A stretch of DNA of 64,000 nucleotides from Temperatibacter marinus (GTDB taxonomy: Bacteria > Pseudomonadota > Alphaproteobacteria > Sphingomonadales > Kordiimonadaceae). Made by a program: the position numbers and the translations under genes. The DNA lies in NCBI RefSeq assembly GCF_031598375.1, contig NZ_CP123872.1:2352501-2416500 (forward strand). Direction: 5' to 3'. How positions within the stretch are numbered: position 1 is the first letter of the stretch; each line of letters starts with the position of its first letter. The notes under the pieces are model-generated. The model searched no databases, was not told the DNA's origin, and worked only from the letters and a program-made list of their open reading frames with translations. Below are positions 1 through 7,679 of the stretch, piece by piece.

Positions 1-37
1 TGAAAAGCGCAACTTTTTCTTGAGGATAGAAAAGCAT
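1..37 (-). CDS. NYN-domain (LabA/DUF88-like) protein, N-terminal fragment
   Basis: Only the first 12 codons lie in the window; the gene runs off the left edge. The peptide reads MLFYPQEKVALF, which matches the typical opening of the alphaproteobacterial NYN-domain proteins (usually followed by IDGANLY, with the first metal-binding Asp). Known family members are PIN-like predicted RNases of the LabA/DUF88 group. In many alphaproteobacteria this gene is divergent from folK, as here. A weak GGAT lies upstream of the ATG. The call rests on a short peptide plus synteny. Confidence 0.5.
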   Translation of the reverse strand, partial: MLFYPQEKVALF

Positions 38-181
38 AATAAATCCAGTCTTAAAAAATAAATAGTTTCATATATCTCACCTAGTAAAATAGTGTGAAAG
101 GCAAGAGGGAGTCTATACAAATTTTGGGAGTTCCTATAAAAACATCCTTATGTAGTGAAAATGCAAGGACTTAACGTATAT

Positions 182-739
182 ATGATAAACGATAGTATGA
201 TTATTATTGGATTGGGTGGCAATTTGTCCTACGAGGGGGCACGCCCCGAGATCACACTAAACCGTTCGATTGAGTGGCTTTCTTTACAAGATATAAAAGT
301 TCTTGAATGGTCACCCTTCTATATCTCGCGACCTGTCCCACCCTCTGGTCAGCCTGATTTTGTCAATGCTGCCCTTCAAATTGTTACAGATATGAGCGCT
401 GCAGAGCTTTTGGAAGTCCTTCATCAGTGTGAAACAAAGTTCGGAAGAAAGCGCTCTGATCGCTGGGAGGCCAGAAGCCTTGATCTGGATTTATTGGTTT
501 TTAAAGGACAAATTCTACCCTCCCTTGATGCGTGGAATTCTATCGTAGAAAATCCAGACCCTTCCGCTTTTACAAATGATGTAATGGTGCCGCATCCGAG
601 ATTGCATAAGCGTTCTTTTGCCTTGACGCCGCTTCTTGATTTATGGCCTGACTTTCATCACCCAATATTAGGGGTGTCAGGAAGAGATCTTCTGAATGAA
701 ATTAAAGATCAGCCTATCGAGCTGCTTGATCAGAAATGA
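182..739 (+). CDS. folK: 2-amino-4-hydroxy-6-hydroxymethyldihydropteridine pyrophosphokinase (HPPK)
   Basis: Transfers pyrophosphate from ATP to 6-hydroxymethyl-dihydropterin in cytoplasmic folate synthesis. The N-terminus has the GLGGN strand, the middle has RPVPPSGQPDFVNAAL (pterin-binding region), and RSLDLDLLVF carries the two Asp of the Mg-ATP site. Just before it the usual G-P-R reads E-A-R, a small deviation from the family signature. About 185 aa, slightly longer than the usual 160. The reading frame is open from a GTG at 155, but the ATG at 182 has AAGGA at 165-169 and is preferred; ATG at 197 is also possible. Divergent from the NYN gene and upstream of rpoZ. Confidence 0.93.
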   Translation: MINDSMIIIGLGGNLSYEGARPEITLNRSIEWLSLQDIKVLEWSPFYISRPVPPSGQPDFVNAALQIVTDMSAAELLEVLHQCETKFGRKRSDRWEARSLDLDLLVFKGQILPSLDAWNSIVENPDPSAFTNDVMVPHPRLHKRSFALTPLLDLWPDFHHPILGVSGRDLLNEIKDQPIELLDQK

Positions 740-835
740 TTATGAAAATACTGGCTTTACAGCTTTGTTTAACCACTGTATAAGCCGATTAATTGTGCGC
801 CTGATAAGGCTGAATAAAAAATAAGGTGAACCAAT

Positions 836-1129
836 ATGGCACGTGTAACCGTTGAAGACTGCGTAGATAAAGTCACAAACCGCTTTGAACTCGTTCTTGA
901 TGCTGCAAAAAGGTCGCGTCAAATTTCGAGCGGCGCTCCTCTTCTTGTTGATCGTGATAACGATAAAAACGCTGTTGTTTCTCTTCGTGAAATTGCTGAT
1001 GAACTTGTTGAGCCAGAAAAGCTTAAAGAGTCTATCGTGCATGACATGCGTAAAGTTGTAGAAAAAGAAGAGCAAGAAGAAGTTGATATGTCTATTCTTA
1101 TGGCTGGTATGGACGCCGACCAAGAATAG
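836..1129 (+). CDS. rpoZ: DNA-directed RNA polymerase omega subunit
   Basis: The small omega subunit (97 aa) helps the beta' subunit fold and assemble and, in many Proteobacteria, forms part of a ppGpp-binding site on RNA polymerase. The start MARVTVEDC and the helices around [16 protein letters not shown] and [11 protein letters not shown] are the standard omega fold; the tail is acidic, as is common in alphaproteobacteria. AAGGTG at 821-826 precedes the ATG. It lies directly upstream of rsh, the usual alphaproteobacterial order, but a strong terminator separates the two, so they are probably transcribed separately. Confidence 0.96.
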   Translation: MARVTVEDCVDKVTNRFELVLDAAKRSRQISSGAPLLVDRDNDKNAVVSLREIADELVEPEKLKESIVHDMRKVVEKEEQEEVDMSILMAGMDADQE

Positions 1130-1168
1130 TCTTTATCTTGCAAAAGATAGGGATGTATATCGCTTAAC

Positions 1169-1199
1169 AAACCCGGTTTTATCACCGGGTTTTTCTGTT
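1169..1199 (+). terminator. Rho-independent terminator of rpoZ
   Basis: AAACCCGGT (1169-1177) pairs perfectly with ACCGGGTTT (1184-1192) around a 6-nt loop and runs into a T-rich tract. It lies 40 nt after the rpoZ stop and ahead of the rsh promoter region. Confidence 0.9.
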
Positions 1200-1236
1200 T
1201 TTATTTCTCAGGTCTATTATATTATAATAAGCCTGA
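1200..1236 (+). promoter_or_regulatory. Putative rsh promoter overlapped by a palindrome
   Basis: A perfect TATAAT lies at 1223-1228, with a poor -35 (TTTATT, 1200-1205) 17 nt upstream. The -10 sits inside an imperfect 29-nt palindrome at 1208-1236: TCAGGTCTATTATA and TATAATAAGCCTGA around one central base, with two adjacent mismatched pairs. It begins right after the rpoZ terminator and ends 39 nt before the GTG of rsh. A regulator bound here would cover the -10 box. Inferred from sequence only. Confidence 0.45.
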
Positions 1237-1275
1237 ATTTTGTATGATTTGTGTTTGATGTAAGGATAAATATCT

Positions 1276-3414
1276 GTGATCCGCCAGTATGAACTTGTTG
1301 AACTTGTTAGTGCCTATGATCCCAATGTGGATGAAGCTCTTTTGAATAGAGCTTATGTATTCGCCATGCAGGCTCATAGAAATCAAACAAGACGGTCAGG
1401 GGATCCCTATTTTTCTCATCCCCTAGAAGTCGCAGAAATTTTAACAACAATGAAGCTTGATTGCGATACAATCGCGACGGCTTTATTGCATGATGTTGTT
1501 GAAGATACAGCAGCGACAATAGAAGAGATTAGAGAGCTTTTCGGGGATAAAGTTGGTGAACTTGTCGACGGGGTAACAAAACTTTCAACTCTTGAGATGC
1601 AAACTAAGGATCAAAAGCAAGCCGAAAATTTCCGAAAATTCGTTCTGGCGATGTCCAATGATATTCGCGTTTTAATGATTAAACTGGCTGACCGTCTTCA
1701 TAACATGCGTACCCTGCATTATTTTGACGATCGTCCTGATAAGCAAGAACGTATATCCCGCGAAACTTTAGATATTTATGCGCCTCTAGCTGAGAGAATA
1801 GGCATGAATGAGCTCAGTGATGAGCTGCAAAATATATCCTTTCAATATATCGACCCTGAGGCGATGAAGTCCATTACGACGCGACTTGATTATTTGGTAC
1901 GTCAAAGTCCAACTCTTGAGGAAGATATTCGAAAAGAAATTGAAGACCATATGAATAGAAATGGGATTATGTGTACAGTTTCTAGTCGTGCCAAAAGGCC
2001 TTATTCAATCTGGAGAAAGATGGAAAAGCAAAATATATCCTTTGAACAGCTAGCAGACGTTCTTGCTTTCCGTGTTATTGTCGATGATGTGGAGGCCTGC
2101 TATAAAGCATTAGGCTATGTTCATATGGAATGGCCTATGGTGCCGGGGCGGTTCAAAGATTATATTTCCACCCCAAAACGAAATTTTTATCGTTCTATTC
2201 ATACAGCTGTTATTGGGCCGTTTAATCGCCGCGCTGAAATTCAAATTAGAACTGAATTCATGCATAAAGAAGCTGAGTACGGCGTTGCTGCGCACTGGGC
2301 ATACAAGCAAGACAGTGATCTCATGGAAGGCATGAACTATCGTTGGGTTAGAGAGCTGTTGGAAATTCTAGACAATGCCTCTCATCCTCAAGAATTCCTT
2401 GAGCATACCAAGCTTGATCTCTATCAAGATAAAGTTTTTTGTTTCTCACCAAAGGGGGAATTGGTTTCTATGCCGCGAGGCGCAACGCCTGTGGATTTTG
2501 CATATGCTGTTCATACTGAGATCGGTGACCACTGTGTAGGAGCGAAAGTCAATGGCCGAATGGTGCCTCTGCGATATGAATTGAATAATGGAGATCAGGT
2601 AGAAATACAAGTATCGAAAGGACAAGCGCCTTCTTCTCGATGGGAAAGTTTTGTCATTACCGGAAAGGCGAGAGCCTCTATTCGGAGACATCTGCGAAAT
2701 AAGGAGCGTAAAGACTATATGGCTCTTGGCCGGTCTCTGATCGAAAAAGCTTGTATCCGTGGCAAGCTAGATTTTTCTGAAGTTGCTATGCGCGAAGCAA
2801 ACAAAGTCCTAAACATAGATACCATTGAAGAAATGTATACGCTTGTTGGGCAAGGAACATTGCAAGAAGATGAAATTCTTAGTTCTGCCTATCCAGGGTA
2901 TAAGCGTGATGCGAGAAAACAGCATTTACCGGATGTCCATTCAGAATGGGAAAAACAGAGCGAAAGCAGTATTCAAATTGGCGGGGGCAGTGAATTAGGG
3001 GGATCTATTCACTTTGCAGAATGTTGCTGTCCAGTTAAAGGCGATAGAATTGTAGGGGTGAGACTTCCTAAGCTTGGTGTAGAAATTCATAGACTGAACT
3101 GTAAAGCCCTGAATGATTACGAAGAAAATAGTGACATTTGGCTTGAGACCAATTGGAATGAGGATGATGAGGATAATGCTTATTATCTTGGGCGTCTTCT
3201 TCTTTCGGTAGTGAATGAAATTGGGGCTCTAGCAACCATTGCAGCTGATGTGGCAAAAAGAGGTGCGAACCTCTCGAATGTGATGATCACAGATCGAGAT
3301 CCTGAGTTCGTTACCATGGTCATCGATGTGGAAGTTAAAGATGCTAAACACCTCACGGATGTCACCCGCGCCTTAAGGGTAAGTGCTGTATTAAGTAGTG
3401 TTGATAGAATATAA
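1276..3414 (+). CDS. rsh: Bifunctional (p)ppGpp synthetase/hydrolase (RelA/SpoT homologue)
   Basis: Makes and degrades the alarmone (p)ppGpp from GTP/GDP and ATP in the stringent response. At 712 aa it is full length for a long Rsh. The N-terminal HD hydrolase domain keeps H48, H72-D73 (LLHDVVED) and D139 (LADRLHN), so hydrolase activity should be intact. The synthetase domain includes FRVIVDD, DYISTPKRNFYRSIHT and EIQIRTE. A TGS domain (about 390-450), a Cys-rich region (ECCCPVKGD) and a C-terminal ACT domain follow. The GTG start has TAAGGA at 1261-1266. No second RelA-like gene is visible here, consistent with the usual single alphaproteobacterial Rsh. pyrE follows after 5 nt. Confidence 0.96.
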   Translation: MIRQYELVELVSAYDPNVDEALLNRAYVFAMQAHRNQTRRSGDPYFSHPLEVAEILTTMKLDCDTIATALLHDVVEDTAATIEEIRELFGDKVGELVDGVTKLSTLEMQTKDQKQAENFRKFVLAMSNDIRVLMIKLADRLHNMRTLHYFDDRPDKQERISRETLDIYAPLAERIGMNELSDELQNISFQYIDPEAMKSITTRLDYLVRQSPTLEEDIRKEIEDHMNRNGIMCTVSSRAKRPYSIWRKMEKQNISFEQLADVLAFRVIVDDVEACYKALGYVHMEWPMVPGRFKDYISTPKRNFYRSIHTAVIGPFNRRAEIQIRTEFMHKEAEYGVAAHWAYKQDSDLMEGMNYRWVRELLEILDNASHPQEFLEHTKLDLYQDKVFCFSPKGELVSMPRGATPVDFAYAVHTEIGDHCVGAKVNGRMVPLRYELNNGDQVEIQVSKGQAPSSRWESFVITGKARASIRRHLRNKERKDYMALGRSLIEKACIRGKLDFSEVAMREANKVLNIDTIEEMYTLVGQGTLQEDEILSSAYPGYKRDARKQHLPDVHSEWEKQSESSIQIGGGSELGGSIHFAECCCPVKGDRIVGVRLPKLGVEIHRLNCKALNDYEENSDIWLETNWNEDDEDNAYYLGRLLLSVVNEIGALATIAADVAKRGANLSNVMITDRDPEFVTMVIDVEVKDAKHLTDVTRALRVSAVLSSVDRI

Positions 3415-3419
3415 AAAGA

Positions 3420-4016
3420 ATGGAACTGAAGATGAATACTGAAGACGTATTGAATGAATTTCGTGATGCTGGCGCTTTGTTAGAAGGCCACTTTAAATTA
3501 TCAAGTGGGAAGCATAGCTCCGTTTATTGTCAATGTGCTTTGGTGCTTAAAGATACGTGGCGTGCCATGAAATTATCCGCAGCTTTTGTTGAAAAATTAA
3601 AGGCAACGGGTGTGGACGTTGATATGGTTGTTTCTCCTGCCATGGGCGGCGTTGTCATTGGCTATGAAGTGGCAAGAACACTAGGGATTCCTGGTGTCTT
3701 CACGGAAAGAGTTGAGGGTCAGTTGGAATTAAGACGCGGCTTTGAAATTCCCCGAGGGGCTAAAATACTGATGATGGAAGACATCATTACCACAGGCCTT
3801 TCTTCGCGAGAATGTATTGAATCTATCGAGGCGGCAGGTGGCCATGTTGTAGCAGCTGGCTGTCTGATTAACAGAAGCGGTGGTCGTGCTGAGGTTGGTG
3901 TTCCAATTACGGCTCTTGCCACAATTGATGCACCTATTTTCGATCCATCAGAAGTGCCTGATGAATTAAAAAATATTCCTGCAGTAAAGCCAGGTTCACG
4001 AGGTCTTAATAAATAA
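3420..4016 (+). CDS. pyrE: Orotate phosphoribosyltransferase
   Basis: Joins orotate and PRPP to give orotidine 5'-phosphate in de novo pyrimidine synthesis. The PRPP-binding motif MMEDIITTGLSS spans about residues 118-129; the family core VVSPAMGGVVIGYEVA and the FTERVEG segment are present. 198 aa, normal for the family. ATG at 3420 is used here; ATG at 3432 (MNTEDVL) is an equally plausible start. It follows rsh by 5 nt, so it probably shares its transcript. Confidence 0.95.
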   Translation: MELKMNTEDVLNEFRDAGALLEGHFKLSSGKHSSVYCQCALVLKDTWRAMKLSAAFVEKLKATGVDVDMVVSPAMGGVVIGYEVARTLGIPGVFTERVEGQLELRRGFEIPRGAKILMMEDIITTGLSSRECIESIEAAGGHVVAAGCLINRSGGRAEVGVPITALATIDAPIFDPSEVPDELKNIPAVKPGSRGLNK

Positions 4017-4058
4017 CCTATGGTGATCGTCAGGCAATAACTATGAGTTAAAGAGTAA

Positions 4059-4607
4059 ATGCTGTTTAAAAGAAAAAATAAATTATCCAAGTGGAAATCG
4101 TTCCTACGATATGTTTGGCCCGAGGCAGGGTTCAAGCGAGCAAACACGTACCTTTTTTATAGATTGGTTCGCTTGCCAGGGAGTACACATAGTATCGCAG
4201 CAGGTGTTGCAAGCGGGGCAGCTGTTTCCTGGACGCCTCTTTGGGGCTTGCATTTCATCTTAGCAGCAGCCTTAGCCTATGTATTACGCGGTAATATCAT
4301 TGCCTCCGCTTTTGGGACAGCTGTCGGTAATCCTTGGACTTTTCCAGCGATTTGTGCCTTAAACTATCAAATTGGTTTAGAAATATTGTCTTTATATGGC
4401 ATGACAAACTGGCCTGCATTTAGTATGGAGGCCGTATTAGAGGCACCCGGTGATTTTTTTATGCCTTTAATGGTTGGCGGTGTCCCGTCAGGTATCATGA
4501 TTTGGTTTTTATTTTATGGTGTAATGAAGTTAGTTCTTGAAACGCATATGGAAAAGAGAGCTGAGCGAAAAGCACTGAAAGAAAAGCAACGGAACGATCA
4601 GGATTAA
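4059..4607 (+). CDS. DUF2062 family membrane protein
   Basis: A 182-aa inner-membrane protein with a basic N-terminus, hydrophobic segments around residues 47-95 and 140-165, and a basic C-terminal tail. The stretch GVASGAAVSWTPLWGLHF followed by GTAVGNPWTFPA is the hallmark of DUF2062. The biochemical role of the family is not established. In alphaproteobacteria it commonly sits between pyrE and pdxJ, as here; pdxJ begins 3 nt after its stop. Confidence 0.88.
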   Translation: MLFKRKNKLSKWKSFLRYVWPEAGFKRANTYLFYRLVRLPGSTHSIAAGVASGAAVSWTPLWGLHFILAAALAYVLRGNIIASAFGTAVGNPWTFPAICALNYQIGLEILSLYGMTNWPAFSMEAVLEAPGDFFMPLMVGGVPSGIMIWFLFYGVMKLVLETHMEKRAERKALKEKQRNDQD

Positions 4608-4610
4608 TTT

Positions 4611-5351
4611 ATGTCTCGAAAACTCAGATTAGGTGTCAATATCGATCATGTAGCTACCGTGCGCAATGCGCGAGGTATTGATCATCCGCATCCTGTGAGA
4701 GCAGCTGAAATTGCTCAAGCCGCTGGAGCAGATGGTATTACAGCTCATTTACGAGAAGATCGCAGGCATATCCGCGACGATGATATAGAACGCTTGATGG
4801 AGATCCTCACAGTGCCGCTCAATCTTGAGATGGCAGCGACAGAGGAAATGCTAAAAATTGCTCTTAGGCATAAGCCTCATGCAGTTTGCATCGTACCTGA
4901 AAAACGAGAAGAATTAACCACCGAAGGGGGCTTGGATGTTGTGGGGCAGGTCGCACGCTTGCACCCCTATGTACAACAATTGAAGGCCAATGGCAGTCGA
5001 GTAAGCCTCTTTATTGATCCCGATAAAAAACAGATTGATGCAGCAGTAGAGTTGGATGCGCCGGTTGTGGAATTGCATACTGGCTCTTATTGTGACTTAA
5101 CAGGGGATGCTCGGGCAAAAGAACTTGATAAAATTCAAGAAGCGTCCGCATATGGGCATTCTTTAGGGATTGAAGTTCATGCAGGGCATGGACTTTCGTA
5201 TGAAACTGTAACTGATATTGCTGCAATTCCAGAATTGATGGAGTTAAATATTGGACATTTCCTTATTGGTGAGGCAATTTTTATCGGGTTGGATAAGTCT
5301 ATAAAAGAGATGCGAAGATACATGGATGAAGCAAGAGCAAGTTCATGGTAA
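4611..5351 (+). CDS. pdxJ: Pyridoxine 5'-phosphate synthase
   Basis: Condenses 1-deoxy-D-xylulose 5-phosphate with 3-amino-2-oxopropyl phosphate to pyridoxine 5'-phosphate, the last ring-forming step of DXP-dependent vitamin B6 synthesis. The TIM barrel carries [16 protein letters not shown] at the N-terminus, [12 protein letters not shown], and the C-terminal [10 protein letters not shown] and [10 protein letters not shown] segments. 246 aa, normal length. Its last 7 nt overlap rnc. The acpS and lepB genes often found between pdxJ and rnc in related genomes are absent. Confidence 0.97.
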   Translation: MSRKLRLGVNIDHVATVRNARGIDHPHPVRAAEIAQAAGADGITAHLREDRRHIRDDDIERLMEILTVPLNLEMAATEEMLKIALRHKPHAVCIVPEKREELTTEGGLDVVGQVARLHPYVQQLKANGSRVSLFIDPDKKQIDAAVELDAPVVELHTGSYCDLTGDARAKELDKIQEASAYGHSLGIEVHAGHGLSYETVTDIAAIPELMELNIGHFLIGEAIFIGLDKSIKEMRRYMDEARASSW

Positions 5352-6001
5352 ATCAGATTGGTACATATAAATTTTCCGATCCAAAACTGTTGGAAGAGGC
5401 ATTGTCCCATCCATCTCTTGCGGGTAAGTTAAATTATCAGCGTTTAGAGTTTCTTGGGGATCGTGTTCTTGGCTTAGTTACGGCCGAGCAACTTTTTATG
5501 ACTTTTCCCAATGAAGCAGAAGGTAAGTTGAATAACCGTTTTGTGTCGCTTGTTAGAAAAGAAACATTGGCTGAAATCGCTGAAGAATCTGGTATTGTAA
5601 AAATGATTACTATGTCACATGGGGCAGAAGGAGAAGGGACGCGTAGCAAAAGTGCAGTTCAATCTGACGTCTGCGAAGCTGTGATTGGTGCTATTTATCT
5701 GGACGGTGGTTTAAACCCTGCAAGAGATTTTGTACTTAAATACATTAAGCCGCGCATGACACAAGCAGCTTGTGCTTCAAAGGATGATAAAACAATTTTA
5801 CAGGAATGGGCACAAGCACGGGGGCTTGCCTTACCTGAGTATACAGAAGTGGGTCGATCAGGGCCCGATCACAGCCCCGTTTTCGAGATTATAGTATCCG
5901 TAACAGGATACGGTGAAGCTAAGGCTACTGGCACCAGTAAAAGAGATGCGCAACAGGCCGCTGCCAAAGCTTTATTACAAACATTAGAAAGTCAAAAATA
6001 A
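5345..6001 (+). CDS. rnc: Ribonuclease III
   Basis: Double-strand-specific endoribonuclease that processes rRNA precursors and structured mRNAs. The catalytic signature [11 protein letters not shown] (about residues 33-43) and the second acidic motif [15 protein letters not shown] are intact, followed by a C-terminal double-stranded-RNA-binding domain ([15 protein letters not shown], then [15 protein letters not shown]). 218 aa, standard. It overlaps pdxJ by 7 nt and shares one base with era (TAATG), so it is probably translationally coupled to both. Confidence 0.97.
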   Translation: MVNQIGTYKFSDPKLLEEALSHPSLAGKLNYQRLEFLGDRVLGLVTAEQLFMTFPNEAEGKLNNRFVSLVRKETLAEIAEESGIVKMITMSHGAEGEGTRSKSAVQSDVCEAVIGAIYLDGGLNPARDFVLKYIKPRMTQAACASKDDKTILQEWAQARGLALPEYTEVGRSGPDHSPVFEIIVSVTGYGEAKATGTSKRDAQQAAAKALLQTLESQK

Positions 6002-6906
6002 TGGTCGACGTTCAGGATATGCGTTGTGGTTTTGTTGCTCTTATAGGAGCACCAAACGCAGGAAAATCCACATTACTCAATGCTTTAGTTGGTATGAAGA
6101 TTGCGATAGTAACCCATAAAGTTCAAACAACAAGAACGCAATTGCGTGGCATTGCCATTCATGAAAATAGTCAGCTGATTTTTGTTGATACACCAGGTAT
6201 TTTCAAGCCAAAAAGACGGTTGGATCGCGCCATGGTCAGTGCGGCATGGCAGGGTGCTGATGATGCAGAAATTATCGCTCTTCTCGTAGATGCTCGCAAA
6301 GGTCTGTCAGAAGATGTTGAACGCATCATTGAAGGGTTAGAAGAGAGTGGGAAGAAAGCTATACTGATCCTGAATAAAATTGATCTTATCAAGCGGGATA
6401 GCTTGCTAGCTCTTTCTACGAAATGTAATGAATATGATGTATTCACAGAGACATTTATGATTTCTGCTTTAAATTCTGATGGTGTTACAGATCTTAAGTC
6501 TCATCTAGCCTCTGCTGCCCAAAAAGGTCCGTGGATGTATCCAGAAGATGATCTTTCTGATGTAACCATGCGTGTGCTGGCTGCTGAGGTTACCCGTGAA
6601 AAAATCTATTTGCGCCTCCATGATGAAATTCCTTATGCCATTACAGTTGAAACAGAAAAATGGAAAGAACTGAAGGATGGTTCTGTCCGCATCGAGCAGG
6701 TGGTCCACGTAACTCGGGACTCGCATAAACAAATCGTTATTGGTAAAGGCGGGTCTATGCTTAAGAAACTGGGTTCCATGGCACGCGAAGAGCTTGAAGA
6801 AACCATGGGTCGACGGGTACATCTCTTCTTGCATGTTCGGGTGACTGAGAAATGGCAAGATGATAAAACAATGTATCAAGATATGGGGCTTGACTGGGTA
6901 GAATAA
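6001..6906 (+). CDS. era: GTPase Era
   Basis: Essential GTPase that binds the 3' end of 16S rRNA during 30S assembly. The G1 motif GAPNAGKS is at 16-23, G3 DTPG at 63-66, and G4 NKID at 125-128. The C-terminal KH domain has VIGKGG at 246-251 followed by MLKKLG. 301 aa, as expected. Its start overlaps the rnc stop by one base and its stop overlaps the recO start by one base, the conserved rnc-era-recO arrangement. Confidence 0.98.
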   Translation: MVDVQDMRCGFVALIGAPNAGKSTLLNALVGMKIAIVTHKVQTTRTQLRGIAIHENSQLIFVDTPGIFKPKRRLDRAMVSAAWQGADDAEIIALLVDARKGLSEDVERIIEGLEESGKKAILILNKIDLIKRDSLLALSTKCNEYDVFTETFMISALNSDGVTDLKSHLASAAQKGPWMYPEDDLSDVTMRVLAAEVTREKIYLRLHDEIPYAITVETEKWKELKDGSVRIEQVVHVTRDSHKQIVIGKGGSMLKKLGSMAREELEETMGRRVHLFLHVRVTEKWQDDKTMYQDMGLDWVE

Positions 6907-7679
6907 TGGATTGGATCGATGAGGGTATCGTGCTCAATGTGAGCAAACACGGTGAGAATGATGCCCTTTTAGAGTGTATGACGTCGGCCCATGGGCGCCA
7001 TCGTGGTTTCGTTAAATCAGGCATGTCAAAGCGACAGAAAGCTATTCTTCAACCCGGAAATCTTCTGAAATTGAGCTGGCGGTCTCGCATTGAAGAAAAC
7101 CTAGGCCATTTTCGGGTCGATCCAATACATAGCCCTCTGGGGGGCATCTTATCTAATCGTGCTACTTTAAACTGTCTCTCAGCTATTGTTTCTGTTTATG
7201 GGTCAACATTGCCAGAGCGAGAGACTCATCCTGAGCTATATCTTGCCCTTCAAGCTTATATTAACCTGTTGGAAGAGGAAGGGCATGGCTTGGCGATTTT
7301 AGGAGCTGGTATCGTCAAGCTGGAGGCAGGGATTCTTTCAGCCTTAGGGTATGGCCTTAATCTTGAAGAATGTGCTGCGACAGGGGTGAAAGATGACTTA
7401 ATTTACGTCTCTCCTAAGTCTGCACAGGCAGTTTCAAAAGCAGCTGGAGACCCATACAAGGCAAAAATGTTACCTTTGCCAACTTTTCTACTGGAAAATC
7501 CTGCAAATCCTATTACACATAAAGAAACGCTAAATGGATTGACTCTCACGGGCTATTTTTTAGACCGCTATATATGGGCAGTTTATAAAAAAGGGCAACC
7601 ATCAGCGCGGGAAAGAGTTATTCATCAGCTTGGACAGCAGATGCGAGAGAATAAGACCGTTGGGGAAGGGCAAACATGA
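6906..7679 (+). CDS. recO: DNA repair protein RecO
   Basis: RecO anneals single strands and, with RecR, loads RecA at gaps (RecFOR pathway). The N-terminal OB-fold begins MDWIDEGIVLNVSKHGEND, the family start. The helical region contains ILGAGIVKLEAGILSALGY and the Leu-rich LNLEECAATG segment; the zinc-finger cysteines of some RecO proteins are mostly absent, as is often seen. 257 aa. Starts on the last base of era and overlaps parC by 4 nt (ATGA). Confidence 0.93.
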   Translation: MDWIDEGIVLNVSKHGENDALLECMTSAHGRHRGFVKSGMSKRQKAILQPGNLLKLSWRSRIEENLGHFRVDPIHSPLGGILSNRATLNCLSAIVSVYGSTLPERETHPELYLALQAYINLLEEEGHGLAILGAGIVKLEAGILSALGYGLNLEECAATGVKDDLIYVSPKSAQAVSKAAGDPYKAKMLPLPTFLLENPANPITHKETLNGLTLTGYFLDRYIWAVYKKGQPSARERVIHQLGQQMRENKTVGEGQT

